Numbered from the stretch's first letter, positions 40,546 to 49,916 are shown. The stretch is DNA of 64,000 nucleotides from Acidobacteriaceae bacterium (GCA_027452245.1 DAIDGW010000049.1:48289-112288); one strand, 5' to 3'. Numbers and translations are program-made. The notes: generated from the letters alone by a model not told the origin.

Positions 40546-41442
40546 ATGGCCGAAAGCTCCCCTTGGAACGGTCAATTCTCCCGCTTTGATCTCGTCGCGA
40601 GGATGGGAGATCGCCCGCCCTCGATCGTTCAAGTGGGTGAGGTTCCGATTGGCGCTGGATTCGTTGTGATGGCGGGGCCATGCGCCGTGGAGTCGGAACG
40701 GCAGATTCTAGAAACTGCCGAATTTGTAGCGTCGGCCGGGGCACGATTTCTTCGGGGCGGCGCTTACAAGCCGCGATCTTCTCCATATTCATTTCAAGGC
40801 CTCGGGATTGAAGGCCTCAAACTGCTGCGCAAGGCCCGCGAGCGGACTGGACTCTACATCATCACCGAAGTGATGAGCGAGTCGGATGTCGAATTGATTG
40901 CCGAATTCGCGGACGTCATGCAGGTGGGCACGCGCAGCATGGAAAACTACGCGCTACTACAGAAACTTGGCGGATGCGGCCGACCGGTTCTGCTGAAGCG
41001 CGGGATGACGGCGCGCCTTGACGAACTCATGCACTCGGCGCAAGTGATCGCAGAGCATGGAAATTCGCAGATCATTTTTTGCGAGCGCGGCATCCGTACC
41101 TTCGAAACGGCTACCCGGAATACCTTTGATATCGCCGCAGTCCCAATCCTCAAAACTGTTTCGCATCTGCCAGTCATTGTCGACCCAAGTCACGCTGCCG
41201 GTGTGCGCTCGCTTGTGCCCATTCTGGCGTGTGCTGGCGCGGTAGTCGGAGCCGACGGACTGCTCGTTGAAGTACATCCCTCGCCGGAAAAAGCCCTAAG
41301 CGATGGTGTGCAGTCGCTGAATTTCGCCGAGTTCGCGGCGATGATGCGCGATCTGCAACGCTACGTCTCCTTAGATTTTTCACGACCTGAAGCTGCCGAA
41401 GTCAAACAGCTGCAACTCTTAGTGGTGGGAGGTAACGCCTAG
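40546..41442 (+). CDS. Second DAHP synthase, without regulatory domain
   Basis: A 298-residue type I-beta barrel ([64 protein letters not shown]). It has the catalytic parts of the aroF product at 30793-31812 but lacks its ferredoxin-like N-terminal domain, so it should escape that feedback control. The stop TAG is followed at once by the GTG of the HzsA-related gene, so it opens a seven-gene unit of secreted redox-type proteins. An internal ATG at 40603 is an alternative start. Why a shikimate entry enzyme sits here is open; it may supply chorismate for a dedicated aromatic product. Confidence 0.88.
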   Translation: MAESSPWNGQFSRFDLVARMGDRPPSIVQVGEVPIGAGFVVMAGPCAVESERQILETAEFVASAGARFLRGGAYKPRSSPYSFQGLGIEGLKLLRKARERTGLYIITEVMSESDVELIAEFADVMQVGTRSMENYALLQKLGGCGRPVLLKRGMTARLDELMHSAQVIAEHGNSQIIFCERGIRTFETATRNTFDIAAVPILKTVSHLPVIVDPSHAAGVRSLVPILACAGAVVGADGLLVEVHPSPEKALSDGVQSLNFAEFAAMMRDLQRYVSLDFSRPEAAEVKQLQLLVVGGNA

Positions 41443-42804
41443 GTGCCGTTTCGGACGTTTCTCCCGGTTGTAGCGACGCTCGCATGTCTTGTTGCGTTAG
41501 GCGCCGGCAGTCTTCCCGCAAACAATTCCATTTCACTGGTCTACACAGCCGCGCCTGATTACGACCTCCTCGCGTGGATGCGGGGAGCAGACCGCTTTCC
41601 GCGTGGGGCAGACCTGTACCTTCGAGATGCACAAGGGGCACGCCGGCTGGCTCCGGATTTTGCCGCGTCCGCTGATGCAAGCGTCTCGTTCGATGCCTCG
41701 TACATTCTGTTCGCCGGAAAGAAGAAGGCGAAAGATCCCTGGCAGGTCTGGGAATTGGCCTTGCAGGACGGCAGCCTGCGCAGAATAACCCACACCGCCT
41801 TCGATTGCGTCCGCCCCTTATTTGTTTCGCCGGATCAATTTGTATATGCGGCGAATGTCCATGGCCGTTACTTGATCGAACTTGGCGGTCTGGCCTCGGC
41901 AGGAGACAGCCCCCTGCAACTGACATACGGTGCCGGGAACTCTCTTCCCGCCGACATTTTGCGCGACGGGCGCGTGCTGTTCGAATCGGGCTTTTCCCTG
42001 AACGACAGCGCAATTTCTGAGATTTATACCGTCTATACGGATGGCAGCGGAGTTGAATCGTATCGCTGCGACCATGGGGGTTCCAGGTACTCGGCCCGGC
42101 AACTAGCTTCCGGCGACCTTCTCTTTGCCACCCCAACGGGACTTGCCCGCTTCACCTCAGCCCTGTCCCATCAAGTTCCGGTGCAACTTCCGGCGAAAGA
42201 ATACGCAGGAGATGTAACGGAACTGCCCGATGGATCGTGGCTGTTAAGTGCGCGCACGAATCATAAAGGTAAGTATGCGCTGATGAAGCGCCAGCCTGAC
42301 AGCAACGCGCTGCAAACCGAAATTGATCCGGCTGGTGCGAATCTCGTGCAGCCCGTCTTGCTCGCACCAAGGACGGTTCCTAACCAACATCCTTCGGGAT
42401 TGCATGGATGGTCTTACGCAAATCTGCTCTGCCTGAATGCGTACACATCGAAGCAGACGATGCGCGCAGGCTCCATCGCCTCTGTGCGTTTGTATTCGCG
42501 CAGCACGTCAGGATCGCCCGAACTTCTGGGATCAGCTTCGGTTGAAAAAGACGGGTCGTTTTATCTGCGTGTACCCGGCGACCAGCCGCTGCAAATCGAA
42601 CTCGCAGACAAATCGGGTAGGACTGTGCGTCGAGAATCCGGCTGGTTCTGGATGCGCGGCGGTGAGCAGCGTGTGTGCACCGGATGCCACGCGGGGCCGG
42701 AAACCGCACCGGAGAACGCTGTCCCAACGGTACTGCAGAAATCAATCATCCCGGCAGACATGACTCGTTTCATCAAGCAAGAAAGCGCTCAGGGAGGGCG
42801 ATAA
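41443..42804 (+). CDS. HzsA-related secreted mono-haem propeller protein
   Basis: A 453-residue exported protein (signal peptide 1-25). Residues 30-330 look like a TolB/WD-type beta-propeller (DASYILFAGKKKAKDPWQVWEL, RHLLFES-type strands). The C-terminus, FYLRVPGDQPLQIELADKSG then ESGWFWMRGGEQRVCTGCH, matches the HzsA-related family named after hydrazine synthase alpha. One c-type haem site, CTGCH, lies at residues 412-416. It starts with a GTG directly after the DAHP synthase stop. True hydrazine synthesis is not implied; only the fold is related. Confidence 0.8.
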   Translation: MPFRTFLPVVATLACLVALGAGSLPANNSISLVYTAAPDYDLLAWMRGADRFPRGADLYLRDAQGARRLAPDFAASADASVSFDASYILFAGKKKAKDPWQVWELALQDGSLRRITHTAFDCVRPLFVSPDQFVYAANVHGRYLIELGGLASAGDSPLQLTYGAGNSLPADILRDGRVLFESGFSLNDSAISEIYTVYTDGSGVESYRCDHGGSRYSARQLASGDLLFATPTGLARFTSALSHQVPVQLPAKEYAGDVTELPDGSWLLSARTNHKGKYALMKRQPDSNALQTEIDPAGANLVQPVLLAPRTVPNQHPSGLHGWSYANLLCLNAYTSKQTMRAGSIASVRLYSRSTSGSPELLGSASVEKDGSFYLRVPGDQPLQIELADKSGRTVRRESGWFWMRGGEQRVCTGCHAGPETAPENAVPTVLQKSIIPADMTRFIKQESAQGGR

Positions 42805-42805
42805 G

Positions 42806-44449
42806 ATGCTGATGCGACTGCTAACGAGCACTCTTCTTGTATCGGTTGCCCTGGCGCAGACACCTTCTGCGACAACTCCTGCCCCCTCATCAACTATCCG
42901 CTTCGAAGATGCGACCGCGGCCTCCGGTATTCATTTCACCCACAGCTTCGGCGCACAGGACCTCGGTTCGCTGCTGGAAGGCACTGGCGGCGGATGCGTC
43001 TGGTTCGATTACAACAACGATGGTCTGCCCGATCTGTATGTCGTCAGCGGAAAGCCTCTCGGCGAAGGCATGCATCCCTATCCGCTGAAGACGGCGCCCA
43101 ACCCTCCCCCGCACAACCATCTGTATCGAAACAACGGCAACGGAACCTTTACCGATGTCACCGATCGGGCGGGTGTGGCAGCCAACATTTATGGCATGGC
43201 GGCCATTGCCGCTGACTTCGACAACGACGGATTCGTCGATCTGTTCGTCACCGGTTATGGCAAAGCGATTCTCTATCACAACAACGGCGACGGAACCTTC
43301 ACCGATGTCACGGCGAAGGCCGGGATCAATGTCGACGGCTGGTCGATCAGTTCGGTATGGCTCGATTACGATCGCGACGGTTGCGTCGATCTTTTTGTCG
43401 GACGTTACGTAAAATTCGATCCCAAGTACCGCACTTACTACGCAGCCGACAACTATCCCGGGCCTCTCGATTACGAGGGCACTACCAACCGCCTTTATCA
43501 CAACAACTGCAACGGAACCTTTACCGACGTTACCGACAAGTCCGGGATCGGCGTTTACAAGGGCCGCACGATGGGCGTAACCGCCGCTGATTTCGATGGC
43601 GACGGCTGGCCTGACATCTACGTTTCCAACGACAAGACCGAAAATTTTCTCTTCCACAACAAGCATGACGGGACGTTCGAAGAGGTTGCAGCGGATATGG
43701 GAGTCGGCTACGGGCAAAACGGTGAGATGACTTCCTCAATGGGCCCGGTCTTCGCCGACTTCGATGGCGATGGCGCGCTCGATCTTTGGGTGACCGATTC
43801 GAAGTACGACCGTCTGATGCGCAACAACGGTAAGCTGGGATTCGAAGATATCAGTGCGGCTTCGGGAATCTCCGAGGCCGCCGGCCAGTATGTCAGCTGG
43901 GCCAGTGGAGTCTACGACTTCGACAACGATGGCCTCCTTGACATCCTGGTATTTCACGGCGGATTGATTCATCTCATTCCAGAAGAGCATTCGCTTTACC
44001 GTGGCCTGCCGAACCGTAAGTTTGCCGACGTGTCGCATCAGGCCGGGCCCGTGCTCGACGCGAAGACCGTGGGTCGCGGCGCATGCTTTGCCGACTATGA
44101 CAACGACGGCAAGGTCGATGCCTATCTGGTGAATCTTGGCGCTCCGGGAAAGTTGTTGCACAACGTCTCGCAAAATCAGAATCACTGGATCACCATCGCG
44201 CTGCAAGGAGCGAAGAGCAATCGCGACGGTATCGGCGCGCGCGTCGAAATCCTCGCCGGCGGCCACAAGCAGGTTGCAGAAAGAACCGGCGGCTCAGGAT
44301 ACCTGTCGCAAGATGACTGGCGCCTGCATTTCGGCCTGGGATCAGCGGCACGAATCGACACGCTGACCGTCCACTGGCCGAGCGGACGCGAACAGACCCT
44401 GAAAGACATCCCCGCCGACGGCATCCTCAAAATCGAGGAGCCGAAATGA
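42806..44449 (+). CDS. CRTAC1-type FG-GAP/VCBS protein with ASPIC/UnbV tail
   Basis: A 547-residue secreted protein (signal peptide 1-18). Seven calcium-binding FG-GAP motifs of the form D-x-[DN]-x-DG occur near residues 68, 136, 186, 261, 318, 370 and 429 (for example DFDGDGWPDIYV), predicting a seven-bladed integrin-alpha-like propeller. Several are preceded by NNGNGTFTDVT-type strands. The C-terminal 70 residues (GARVEILAGGHKQVAER ... IDTLTVHWPSGREQTL) are an ASPIC/UnbV domain. Its start lies 1 nt after the preceding stop, and its stop overlaps the next start (ATGA). Confidence 0.92.
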   Translation: MLMRLLTSTLLVSVALAQTPSATTPAPSSTIRFEDATAASGIHFTHSFGAQDLGSLLEGTGGGCVWFDYNNDGLPDLYVVSGKPLGEGMHPYPLKTAPNPPPHNHLYRNNGNGTFTDVTDRAGVAANIYGMAAIAADFDNDGFVDLFVTGYGKAILYHNNGDGTFTDVTAKAGINVDGWSISSVWLDYDRDGCVDLFVGRYVKFDPKYRTYYAADNYPGPLDYEGTTNRLYHNNCNGTFTDVTDKSGIGVYKGRTMGVTAADFDGDGWPDIYVSNDKTENFLFHNKHDGTFEEVAADMGVGYGQNGEMTSSMGPVFADFDGDGALDLWVTDSKYDRLMRNNGKLGFEDISAASGISEAAGQYVSWASGVYDFDNDGLLDILVFHGGLIHLIPEEHSLYRGLPNRKFADVSHQAGPVLDAKTVGRGACFADYDNDGKVDAYLVNLGAPGKLLHNVSQNQNHWITIALQGAKSNRDGIGARVEILAGGHKQVAERTGGSGYLSQDDWRLHFGLGSAARIDTLTVHWPSGREQTLKDIPADGILKIEEPK

Positions 44450-46287
44450 GACTCTCGCTCATTGCCTTTCTCGTCGCCGCTTTCGGGCTGGCGCTTCCGG
44501 CCATGCCGCCAGATACCGGACCGCGCTATCTTTCGCCCGGCGAGCTGGCCATTTCTCCCGATGGCCATTTTCTTTACGTAACTTGCGAACGCAGCGACGA
44601 GCTTCGTGTGCTCGACACGCAGACCGGCTCGGTCCAGCAGATCATTCATGTCGGGCATGTGCCGCGGGGAGTGAGCGTATCCGGGGACGGACATCTCATT
44701 TTTGTGACGAATTCGTGGGAAGACACGGTCTCAGTCATCGATGCCGCCAAATTGCAGTTGCTGCGGACGCTGCCCACAGGATTTGAGCCCATCAGCGCCG
44801 TTTCCGATCTTTCCGGCACGACGCTCTACACCGCCAACCGTCTCAGCAATGACATTTCTGTCATCGATCTGAAAACCGGCAATGAGATGAAACGCCTGGC
44901 GGCGGGACGCGGCGCAAGCTATCTGGCGCTTTCGCCGGATGGCAAGTATGTGTTCTGCACACATATCTATCCCAACATCGGCGCGGATCGAACTCCGCCG
45001 CAATCGGAAATCACCGTCATCGATACTGCCCGGCAACGCGTGGTCGCGCGGTCATCGCTGCACAATGTCGGCGGGGTCTTCCACATCGCGCTATCGAAGA
45101 ATGGACGCCTGGGAGTCGCCGCTCAACTTCGCCCCAAGAATCTGATTCCCATGGCTCACGTCGAGCATGGCTGGGTCTTCGGCAATTCCCTGAGCCTCTT
45201 CGGAGAAGAGATCGGCGGCCTGATGCAGGTCCCTCTCGACGAACTCGATAGGTACTTCGCGCTGCCCTACGGAGTTGCCATTGCGCCCGATGCCGGCAAA
45301 GTCTTCGTCAGTGCAGCGGGATCCAACAACGTCACGGTCATTGACGTTCCCGCGCTGCTGCATTTTGCCAGGCTGCATCGGACGTCGTTCGCGAACGATC
45401 TCGCCGCTTCCGCCAATTACGTTACCGCCCGAATTCCCGTGGGACGCAATCCGCGCGGCATTGTCCTGTCCCCCGACGGCAAACGGCTGTACGTGGCGAA
45501 CCGCATGGATGACACGATCAGCTTGATCGATACGGCTGCAGCGCGAGTCAGCTCGGTGATCGATCTCGGCGGACCTAAGACGGTCACCCCGGTCCGCCGC
45601 GGCGAGCAGGTGTTCAATGATGCCCATTTCTCATTCCAGGGACAGTTCAGCTGCGCCAACTGCCATCTCGACGAAACCTTCGATGGGATGCAGTGGGACC
45701 TTGAGCCGGACGGATTCGGAGTCGACATCGTCGACAACCGCTCGATTGAAGACCTCGCGGGAACCCAGCCTTTCAAATGGAACGGAGGCAATCCTGATCT
45801 GGCAACTGAATGCGGCCCGCGCACGGCAAAGTTCATTTACCGCTCGCAGAGCTTCAACGCGCAGGAACTCACCGACCTGGTCACCTTCGTGCTCGCGATT
45901 CCGCTCCGTCCCAATCGCTACCGCGGCAAAAATGGAGAGTTAACTCCTGCGCAGGAGCGCGGCAAGGCCATTTTCGAACGCGCGGTGCGCATGGACGGCA
46001 GACCTATTCCCGAGAATCAGCGCTGCTCCTACTGTCATTCCGGCCCGAAATACACCAACAATCAGCTCGCCAACGTGGGCAGCGGCAAGCCGACCGATCG
46101 TTCTCCCATGATCGACACGGCCCATTTGCCCGATATTGCCTACTCGGCTCCTTATCTGCACGACGGCTCGGCCAAATCGCTGGAAGAAATCTGGACCGTC
46201 TTCAATCCCAAAGACACGCATGGAATCACCAATGATCTCACCAAAGATCAGTTGAACGATTTGATCGAGTACCTGAGGACTCTATGA
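44446..46287 (+). CDS. YVTN beta-propeller fused to di-haem cytochrome c peroxidase-like domain
   Basis: A 613-residue exported protein (signal peptide 1-20). Residues 30-370 contain YVTN/YncE repeats (SVIDAAKLQLLRTLPTG, ISVIDLKTGNEMKRL, ITVIDTARQRVVARS, ISLIDTAAARVSSVIDLG). The C-terminal part has two haem sites, CANCH (403-407) and CSYCH (527-531), and the peroxidase/MauG-like ending APYLHDGSAKSLEEIWTVFN. It may oxidise a partner protein or small molecule. Start and stop both overlap neighbours by four bases (ATGA), so it is tightly coupled within the operon. Confidence 0.9.
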   Translation: MRLSLIAFLVAAFGLALPAMPPDTGPRYLSPGELAISPDGHFLYVTCERSDELRVLDTQTGSVQQIIHVGHVPRGVSVSGDGHLIFVTNSWEDTVSVIDAAKLQLLRTLPTGFEPISAVSDLSGTTLYTANRLSNDISVIDLKTGNEMKRLAAGRGASYLALSPDGKYVFCTHIYPNIGADRTPPQSEITVIDTARQRVVARSSLHNVGGVFHIALSKNGRLGVAAQLRPKNLIPMAHVEHGWVFGNSLSLFGEEIGGLMQVPLDELDRYFALPYGVAIAPDAGKVFVSAAGSNNVTVIDVPALLHFARLHRTSFANDLAASANYVTARIPVGRNPRGIVLSPDGKRLYVANRMDDTISLIDTAAARVSSVIDLGGPKTVTPVRRGEQVFNDAHFSFQGQFSCANCHLDETFDGMQWDLEPDGFGVDIVDNRSIEDLAGTQPFKWNGGNPDLATECGPRTAKFIYRSQSFNAQELTDLVTFVLAIPLRPNRYRGKNGELTPAQERGKAIFERAVRMDGRPIPENQRCSYCHSGPKYTNNQLANVGSGKPTDRSPMIDTAHLPDIAYSAPYLHDGSAKSLEEIWTVFNPKDTHGITNDLTKDQLNDLIEYLRTL

Positions 46288-47348
46288 GAAAGCCGATCTT
46301 TCTCGCGGTAATGTTTCTGTCGCTTGCTGCGCTGTCGTTCGCAGCAACTCCACAGATGCCCAGGTTCCGCTGGGAGAATTTCACCACCTCCAACGGCCTT
46401 CCCGATGACCACGTCTTCTGCGTGCTGGTGGATGGAAACCGCATCTGGGCCGGAACCGAGGACGGGCTCGGACTCTACGAGAATGGCAAATGGAAAGTCT
46501 ACCGCCCCGCGGATGGACTCGCGCATCGCGTCGTGTTGTCGCTCGCTCTCGACAAAGCCACCGGAGATGTCTGGGCCGGAACCATGGGCGGACTGAGCCG
46601 GATTTCCGCCGGGCGCATCGATAGTTTCACCCAACTGAATTCCGGCCTTGCCAACGATATCGTGTACGGCGTTGGAGTGCAGGGCGACTATGTTTGGGTC
46701 GCGACCGCCGCCGGAGCCAGCCGCCTGAATACACGGACGTCGCAATGGAGCATCTTCAACGAACGCAACACCCCCATGTACGAGATTTGGACCTACTCGG
46801 TCAGCCCGGGACAAGACAAGGTCTATTACGCGGTGTGGGGCGGCGGCGTTCTCGAATATGACGTCCAGACTGCCCACTGGAAGGATTACAACGATCCCGA
46901 CGGCGAGACCGAACTCGTGTTGTTCAAGGATCAGGGACTGATCCACGAGATCACGACCTCCGTCAGCTACGTCGACAAGATTGTCTGGATCGCAACTTAC
47001 TTCGGCGCCAGCCGCTACGATGGGCGCAACTGGCATAACTTCCTGACCAAAGACAGCGGCCTGCCCAGTAATTTCCTGAACCACATTAAAGGCGTCGACG
47101 CCAACCGCGCCTGGTTCTCGACGGACAAAGGGCTGGCGTATTACGACGGCACGAACTGGGCCGTCTACCGCCCTGCGCTGGACACACACAAACCCGAAAT
47201 GCTGGTCCGCGATGCCGAAGGCAACGTCACCAGATTAAACGTCCGCACCGCGCCCGCCCACAACTACATTCTCGGCGTCGACTTTCAGGGTGACGACCTT
47301 TGGGTCGCGACCGCCAAGGGACTGAGTCACGGAGTTCGGGAGAAATAA
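46284..47348 (+). CDS. Secreted Reg_prop (two-component-regulator-type) propeller protein
   Basis: A 354-residue exported protein (signal peptide 1-20) made of repeated Reg_prop blades (FTTSNGLPDDHVFCVLVDGN, IWAGTEDGLGLYENGKWKVY, VWAGTMGGLSRISAGRIDSF, VWVATAAGASRLNTRTSQW). These usually form the sensor part of hybrid histidine kinases; here no membrane helix or kinase follows, so it is a free-standing propeller. It overlaps the preceding gene by four bases. A binding or scaffold role in the periplasm is inferred. Confidence 0.85.
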   Translation: MRKPIFLAVMFLSLAALSFAATPQMPRFRWENFTTSNGLPDDHVFCVLVDGNRIWAGTEDGLGLYENGKWKVYRPADGLAHRVVLSLALDKATGDVWAGTMGGLSRISAGRIDSFTQLNSGLANDIVYGVGVQGDYVWVATAAGASRLNTRTSQWSIFNERNTPMYEIWTYSVSPGQDKVYYAVWGGGVLEYDVQTAHWKDYNDPDGETELVLFKDQGLIHEITTSVSYVDKIVWIATYFGASRYDGRNWHNFLTKDSGLPSNFLNHIKGVDANRAWFSTDKGLAYYDGTNWAVYRPALDTHKPEMLVRDAEGNVTRLNVRTAPAHNYILGVDFQGDDLWVATAKGLSHGVREK

Positions 47349-47374
47349 AGAAACGACTTTATCAAGGAGCCATC

Positions 47375-47857
47375 ATGACCGTTGCTGAATTGCTGCAGGA
47401 AGTTTCCACCAAGCCAATTGAGAAGCGAGCCATCACCAATCTGAACGTGCTGAATGAGGCTTATGCCTATGGCAGCGCATTCTCCCGCGGCATGCGCATT
47501 GATCTCGGAAACCTGGTCGTCCTTCTCATCTCGGGAACCGCCAGCATCGATGACGCGGGACGCACAGTGCACGTCGGAGATCTCCGCGCGCAGGTGCGTC
47601 GAACCTTCGATAACATCACCGCGCTGCTCGCCTCCGAGGGTGCCAGCTGGAAAGATATCGTGCGCACCACCTGCTATCTGCGCGATATCGAACGCGACTA
47701 CCCGGCATTCAACGAAGAACGCTCCGCTTTCTACCGCGCCCAGGGATTGAACCCTTTGCCGGCTTCGACGGGAATTCAGGCGATTCTCTGCCGTCCGGAC
47801 CTGCTGGTCGAGATTGAAGCCATCGCGATGTTCCACCGCGAAAAGTCTACGGAGTAA
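47375..47857 (+). CDS. Rid (YjgF/UK114) family protein without the catalytic arginine
   Basis: A 160-residue YjgF-fold protein (LVVLLISGTASIDDAGRTVHVGD, AQVRRTFDNITALLASEGASWKDIVRTTCYLRDI, VEIEAIAMF). RidA proteins hydrolyse reactive enamines and imines with an arginine in PARSCVEV; here that place reads PASTGIQA, with serine for arginine. This puts it in the non-canonical Rid groups whose activity is mostly unknown. AAGGAG lies 5-6 nt before the ATG. It has no signal peptide, unlike its neighbours except the DAHP synthase. Confidence 0.85.
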   Translation: MTVAELLQEVSTKPIEKRAITNLNVLNEAYAYGSAFSRGMRIDLGNLVVLLISGTASIDDAGRTVHVGDLRAQVRRTFDNITALLASEGASWKDIVRTTCYLRDIERDYPAFNEERSAFYRAQGLNPLPASTGIQAILCRPDLLVEIEAIAMFHREKSTE

Positions 47858-47860
47858 CTC

Positions 47861-49693
47861 ATGTCCCGCCTCTGGGTTTTAGCGTTTGTGCTGCTTGCGG
47901 TTTGCGCGTCCGCGCAGAATCCGGCGTGTTCGTGCGGCGCGAATCCGCCCGGCATTCCTGCTCCGCGTTCGCTCAAACCTTACACCGGAGCGCCGGACGA
48001 TCTCCGCCCCTACTCGAAATTCACCAAGCCGTATTACGAAAACTACACCGACCTGATCGAGTACAACGGCGCGGCCCGCGACATCCCCGATCCTGACCTG
48101 AAAGATCTGTCTGAAATCCGTATCGGCTTTCTCGGTCCCCTGCACGATCATCCCGACCAGGTCCTCGGGAATCACATGCTCCACGGTGCGCAGCTTGCCA
48201 TCGATGAAGCCAATGCCGCCGGGGGCTACTGCGGAAAGCCATTCAAGCTGATGCTGCACAACGACTCCGCGGTGTGGGGAGCGGCCAGCAACGAAGTCGT
48301 AAAGATGGTTTACGACGAAAAAGTCTGGGCCATGTTCGGATCGATCAGCGGCGACACCACCCACATTGCGCTGCGCGTCACGCTGAAGGCCGAAACTCCC
48401 CTGATCAACAGTGCGGCCACCGATCCTACCATTCCCGAGACCCTCGTCCCCTGGTTCTTCACGGATCTGCAGGACGATCGCGTGCAGGGCTACACGCTCG
48501 CGCGACACATCTACACCGAGCTTGGATTGAAGCGCATTGCCATTCTGCGCGTTAACGATCGCTACGGACGCTTCGGCGTGCTGAAATTTCGCGATGCCTC
48601 CCGGCGCCTGGGCCATCCCGTTGTGATCGAGCAGAAATTCATGCCCGGCGATACCGACTTCCGCCGGCAACTGCGAGTGATTCAGGATTCCCGCGTCGAT
48701 GGCATTGTCCTGTGGACCGACATCGCGCCCGCAGCCGCAATTCTCCAGCAGATGCGCGAACTCGGCATGAAGCAGCGCGTCTTCGGCAGCCATCGCACTA
48801 TCGGCGAGGAGTTGATAAATCTGGCCGGGCGGGCTGCGGAAGGCTTCGAGGCCGTTTTCCCCTATAACCCAAATCAAACGCGGCCCGCATGGCTCGACTT
48901 CAACACCCGCTTCGAAGCCCAGTATCACGAAAAGCCCGATCACTTTGCCGCACTCGCTTACGATGCCATCAACATTCTGCTGCAGGCCATCTGCCGCGCC
49001 GGACTGAATCGCGGCCGCATTCGCGACACCCTGACCTCCATGACGCAGTACGAAGGCGTCACCGGAGAGATGACGTTTGATCCCAACTGCAAAAACATCG
49101 CGCCTATGTATCTGGCGGCCGTGCACAACGGCACCATTGAATATCGCCGCATCACCATGCAGAAGCCCTACGCCGTGGTTGGAGAAGGTGGAGTTTCATT
49201 CTCCGGGCCGGCCACCGCCGACCTGGATTCCACCCGGCCCTTGAAGATTGTCGTATTTGGACCGCATGCCGACGAGCAGGCTAAATCTGTAGAACTGGCG
49301 CTGGCCGCCGCGGATGGCAAGCACTTTTCCTTAATGGGGATTCCGACTGAACAATCGTGGGGCGCGGCCTCAAGCGCGCTGGCGCAGGCCATCTCTGGAG
49401 ATCAGATCGTCGCCGTTGTCGCTCTTGACCGCAACTCGGCTCATCTTGCTGAACAACTTGGCACCAAACTGTTTGTGCCGGTGATCGCGATTTCTTCCGA
49501 TAAGGTTCTGACGTCCACGAATGTGGCCTGGATTTTCCGCTTGCCTGAAGGCACACCCCTGCCCGAGGCAGTGCGCTTGTTGATCTCGGCAACTCAGGCG
49601 GCTGGCGCCAACCGTCAGAAGGTCCGCGATTACCTCGCTTCAGGAGCGTCCGTAAACAGGATGAGTTTCGCCTCCACCGGAGAACTCCGATAA
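47861..49693 (+). CDS. Periplasmic Leu/Ile/Val-type receptor with extra C-terminal receptor-like half
   Basis: A 610-residue exported protein (signal peptide 1-18, mature start near NPACSCG). Residues 83-410 are a type 1 periplasmic binding fold (IRIGFLGPLHDH, AIDEANAAGGYCGKPFKLML, DTTHIALRVTLKAETPLINSAATDP in parts, RIAILRVNDRYGRFGVLKF). Residues 460-590 (LKIVVFGPHADEQAKSVELA ... FVPVIAISSDKVLTSTNVAW) look like one half of a second such fold. No permease or ATPase genes are adjacent, so it may sense or deliver a ligand to the neighbouring periplasmic proteins. Confidence 0.82.
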   Translation: MSRLWVLAFVLLAVCASAQNPACSCGANPPGIPAPRSLKPYTGAPDDLRPYSKFTKPYYENYTDLIEYNGAARDIPDPDLKDLSEIRIGFLGPLHDHPDQVLGNHMLHGAQLAIDEANAAGGYCGKPFKLMLHNDSAVWGAASNEVVKMVYDEKVWAMFGSISGDTTHIALRVTLKAETPLINSAATDPTIPETLVPWFFTDLQDDRVQGYTLARHIYTELGLKRIAILRVNDRYGRFGVLKFRDASRRLGHPVVIEQKFMPGDTDFRRQLRVIQDSRVDGIVLWTDIAPAAAILQQMRELGMKQRVFGSHRTIGEELINLAGRAAEGFEAVFPYNPNQTRPAWLDFNTRFEAQYHEKPDHFAALAYDAINILLQAICRAGLNRGRIRDTLTSMTQYEGVTGEMTFDPNCKNIAPMYLAAVHNGTIEYRRITMQKPYAVVGEGGVSFSGPATADLDSTRPLKIVVFGPHADEQAKSVELALAAADGKHFSLMGIPTEQSWGAASSALAQAISGDQIVAVVALDRNSAHLAEQLGTKLFVPVIAISSDKVLTSTNVAWIFRLPEGTPLPEAVRLLISATQAAGANRQKVRDYLASGASVNRMSFASTGELR

Positions 49694-49916
49694 TCTGCTC
49701 AGGAGCCTGAAATGTGCCACACGGCTGCACGGCGGACAGGCGCTTGACGACGAAATACGCCTTTCACAAACAGGGTGAGTTTTGCCTCAACAACGGCGCC
49801 TTCGAGAACCGGGCCCATGTAGTCGAGAATACGATCCCGCTTACCGACCGTTCATGTCTGTGGGTGGTGATACCCACGGCGGTGACGATTGTCACGCGGA
49901 TTCAGGATAAAATTAG

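Noticed and set aside
41443..42804. Idea that the HzsA-related gene means hydrazine synthesis (anammox)
   Set aside because: Only the C-terminal family resemblance and one haem site are present; hzsB, hzsC and hydrazine dehydrogenase are absent.
46248..47189. 313-codon frame antisense to the Reg_prop gene
   Set aside because: The sense strand gives a clear signal peptide and repeated propeller blades; the antisense product is repetitive only because it mirrors them.
47861..49693. Complete ABC amino acid transporter
   Set aside because: Only a receptor protein is present; no permease or ATPase genes lie next to it.
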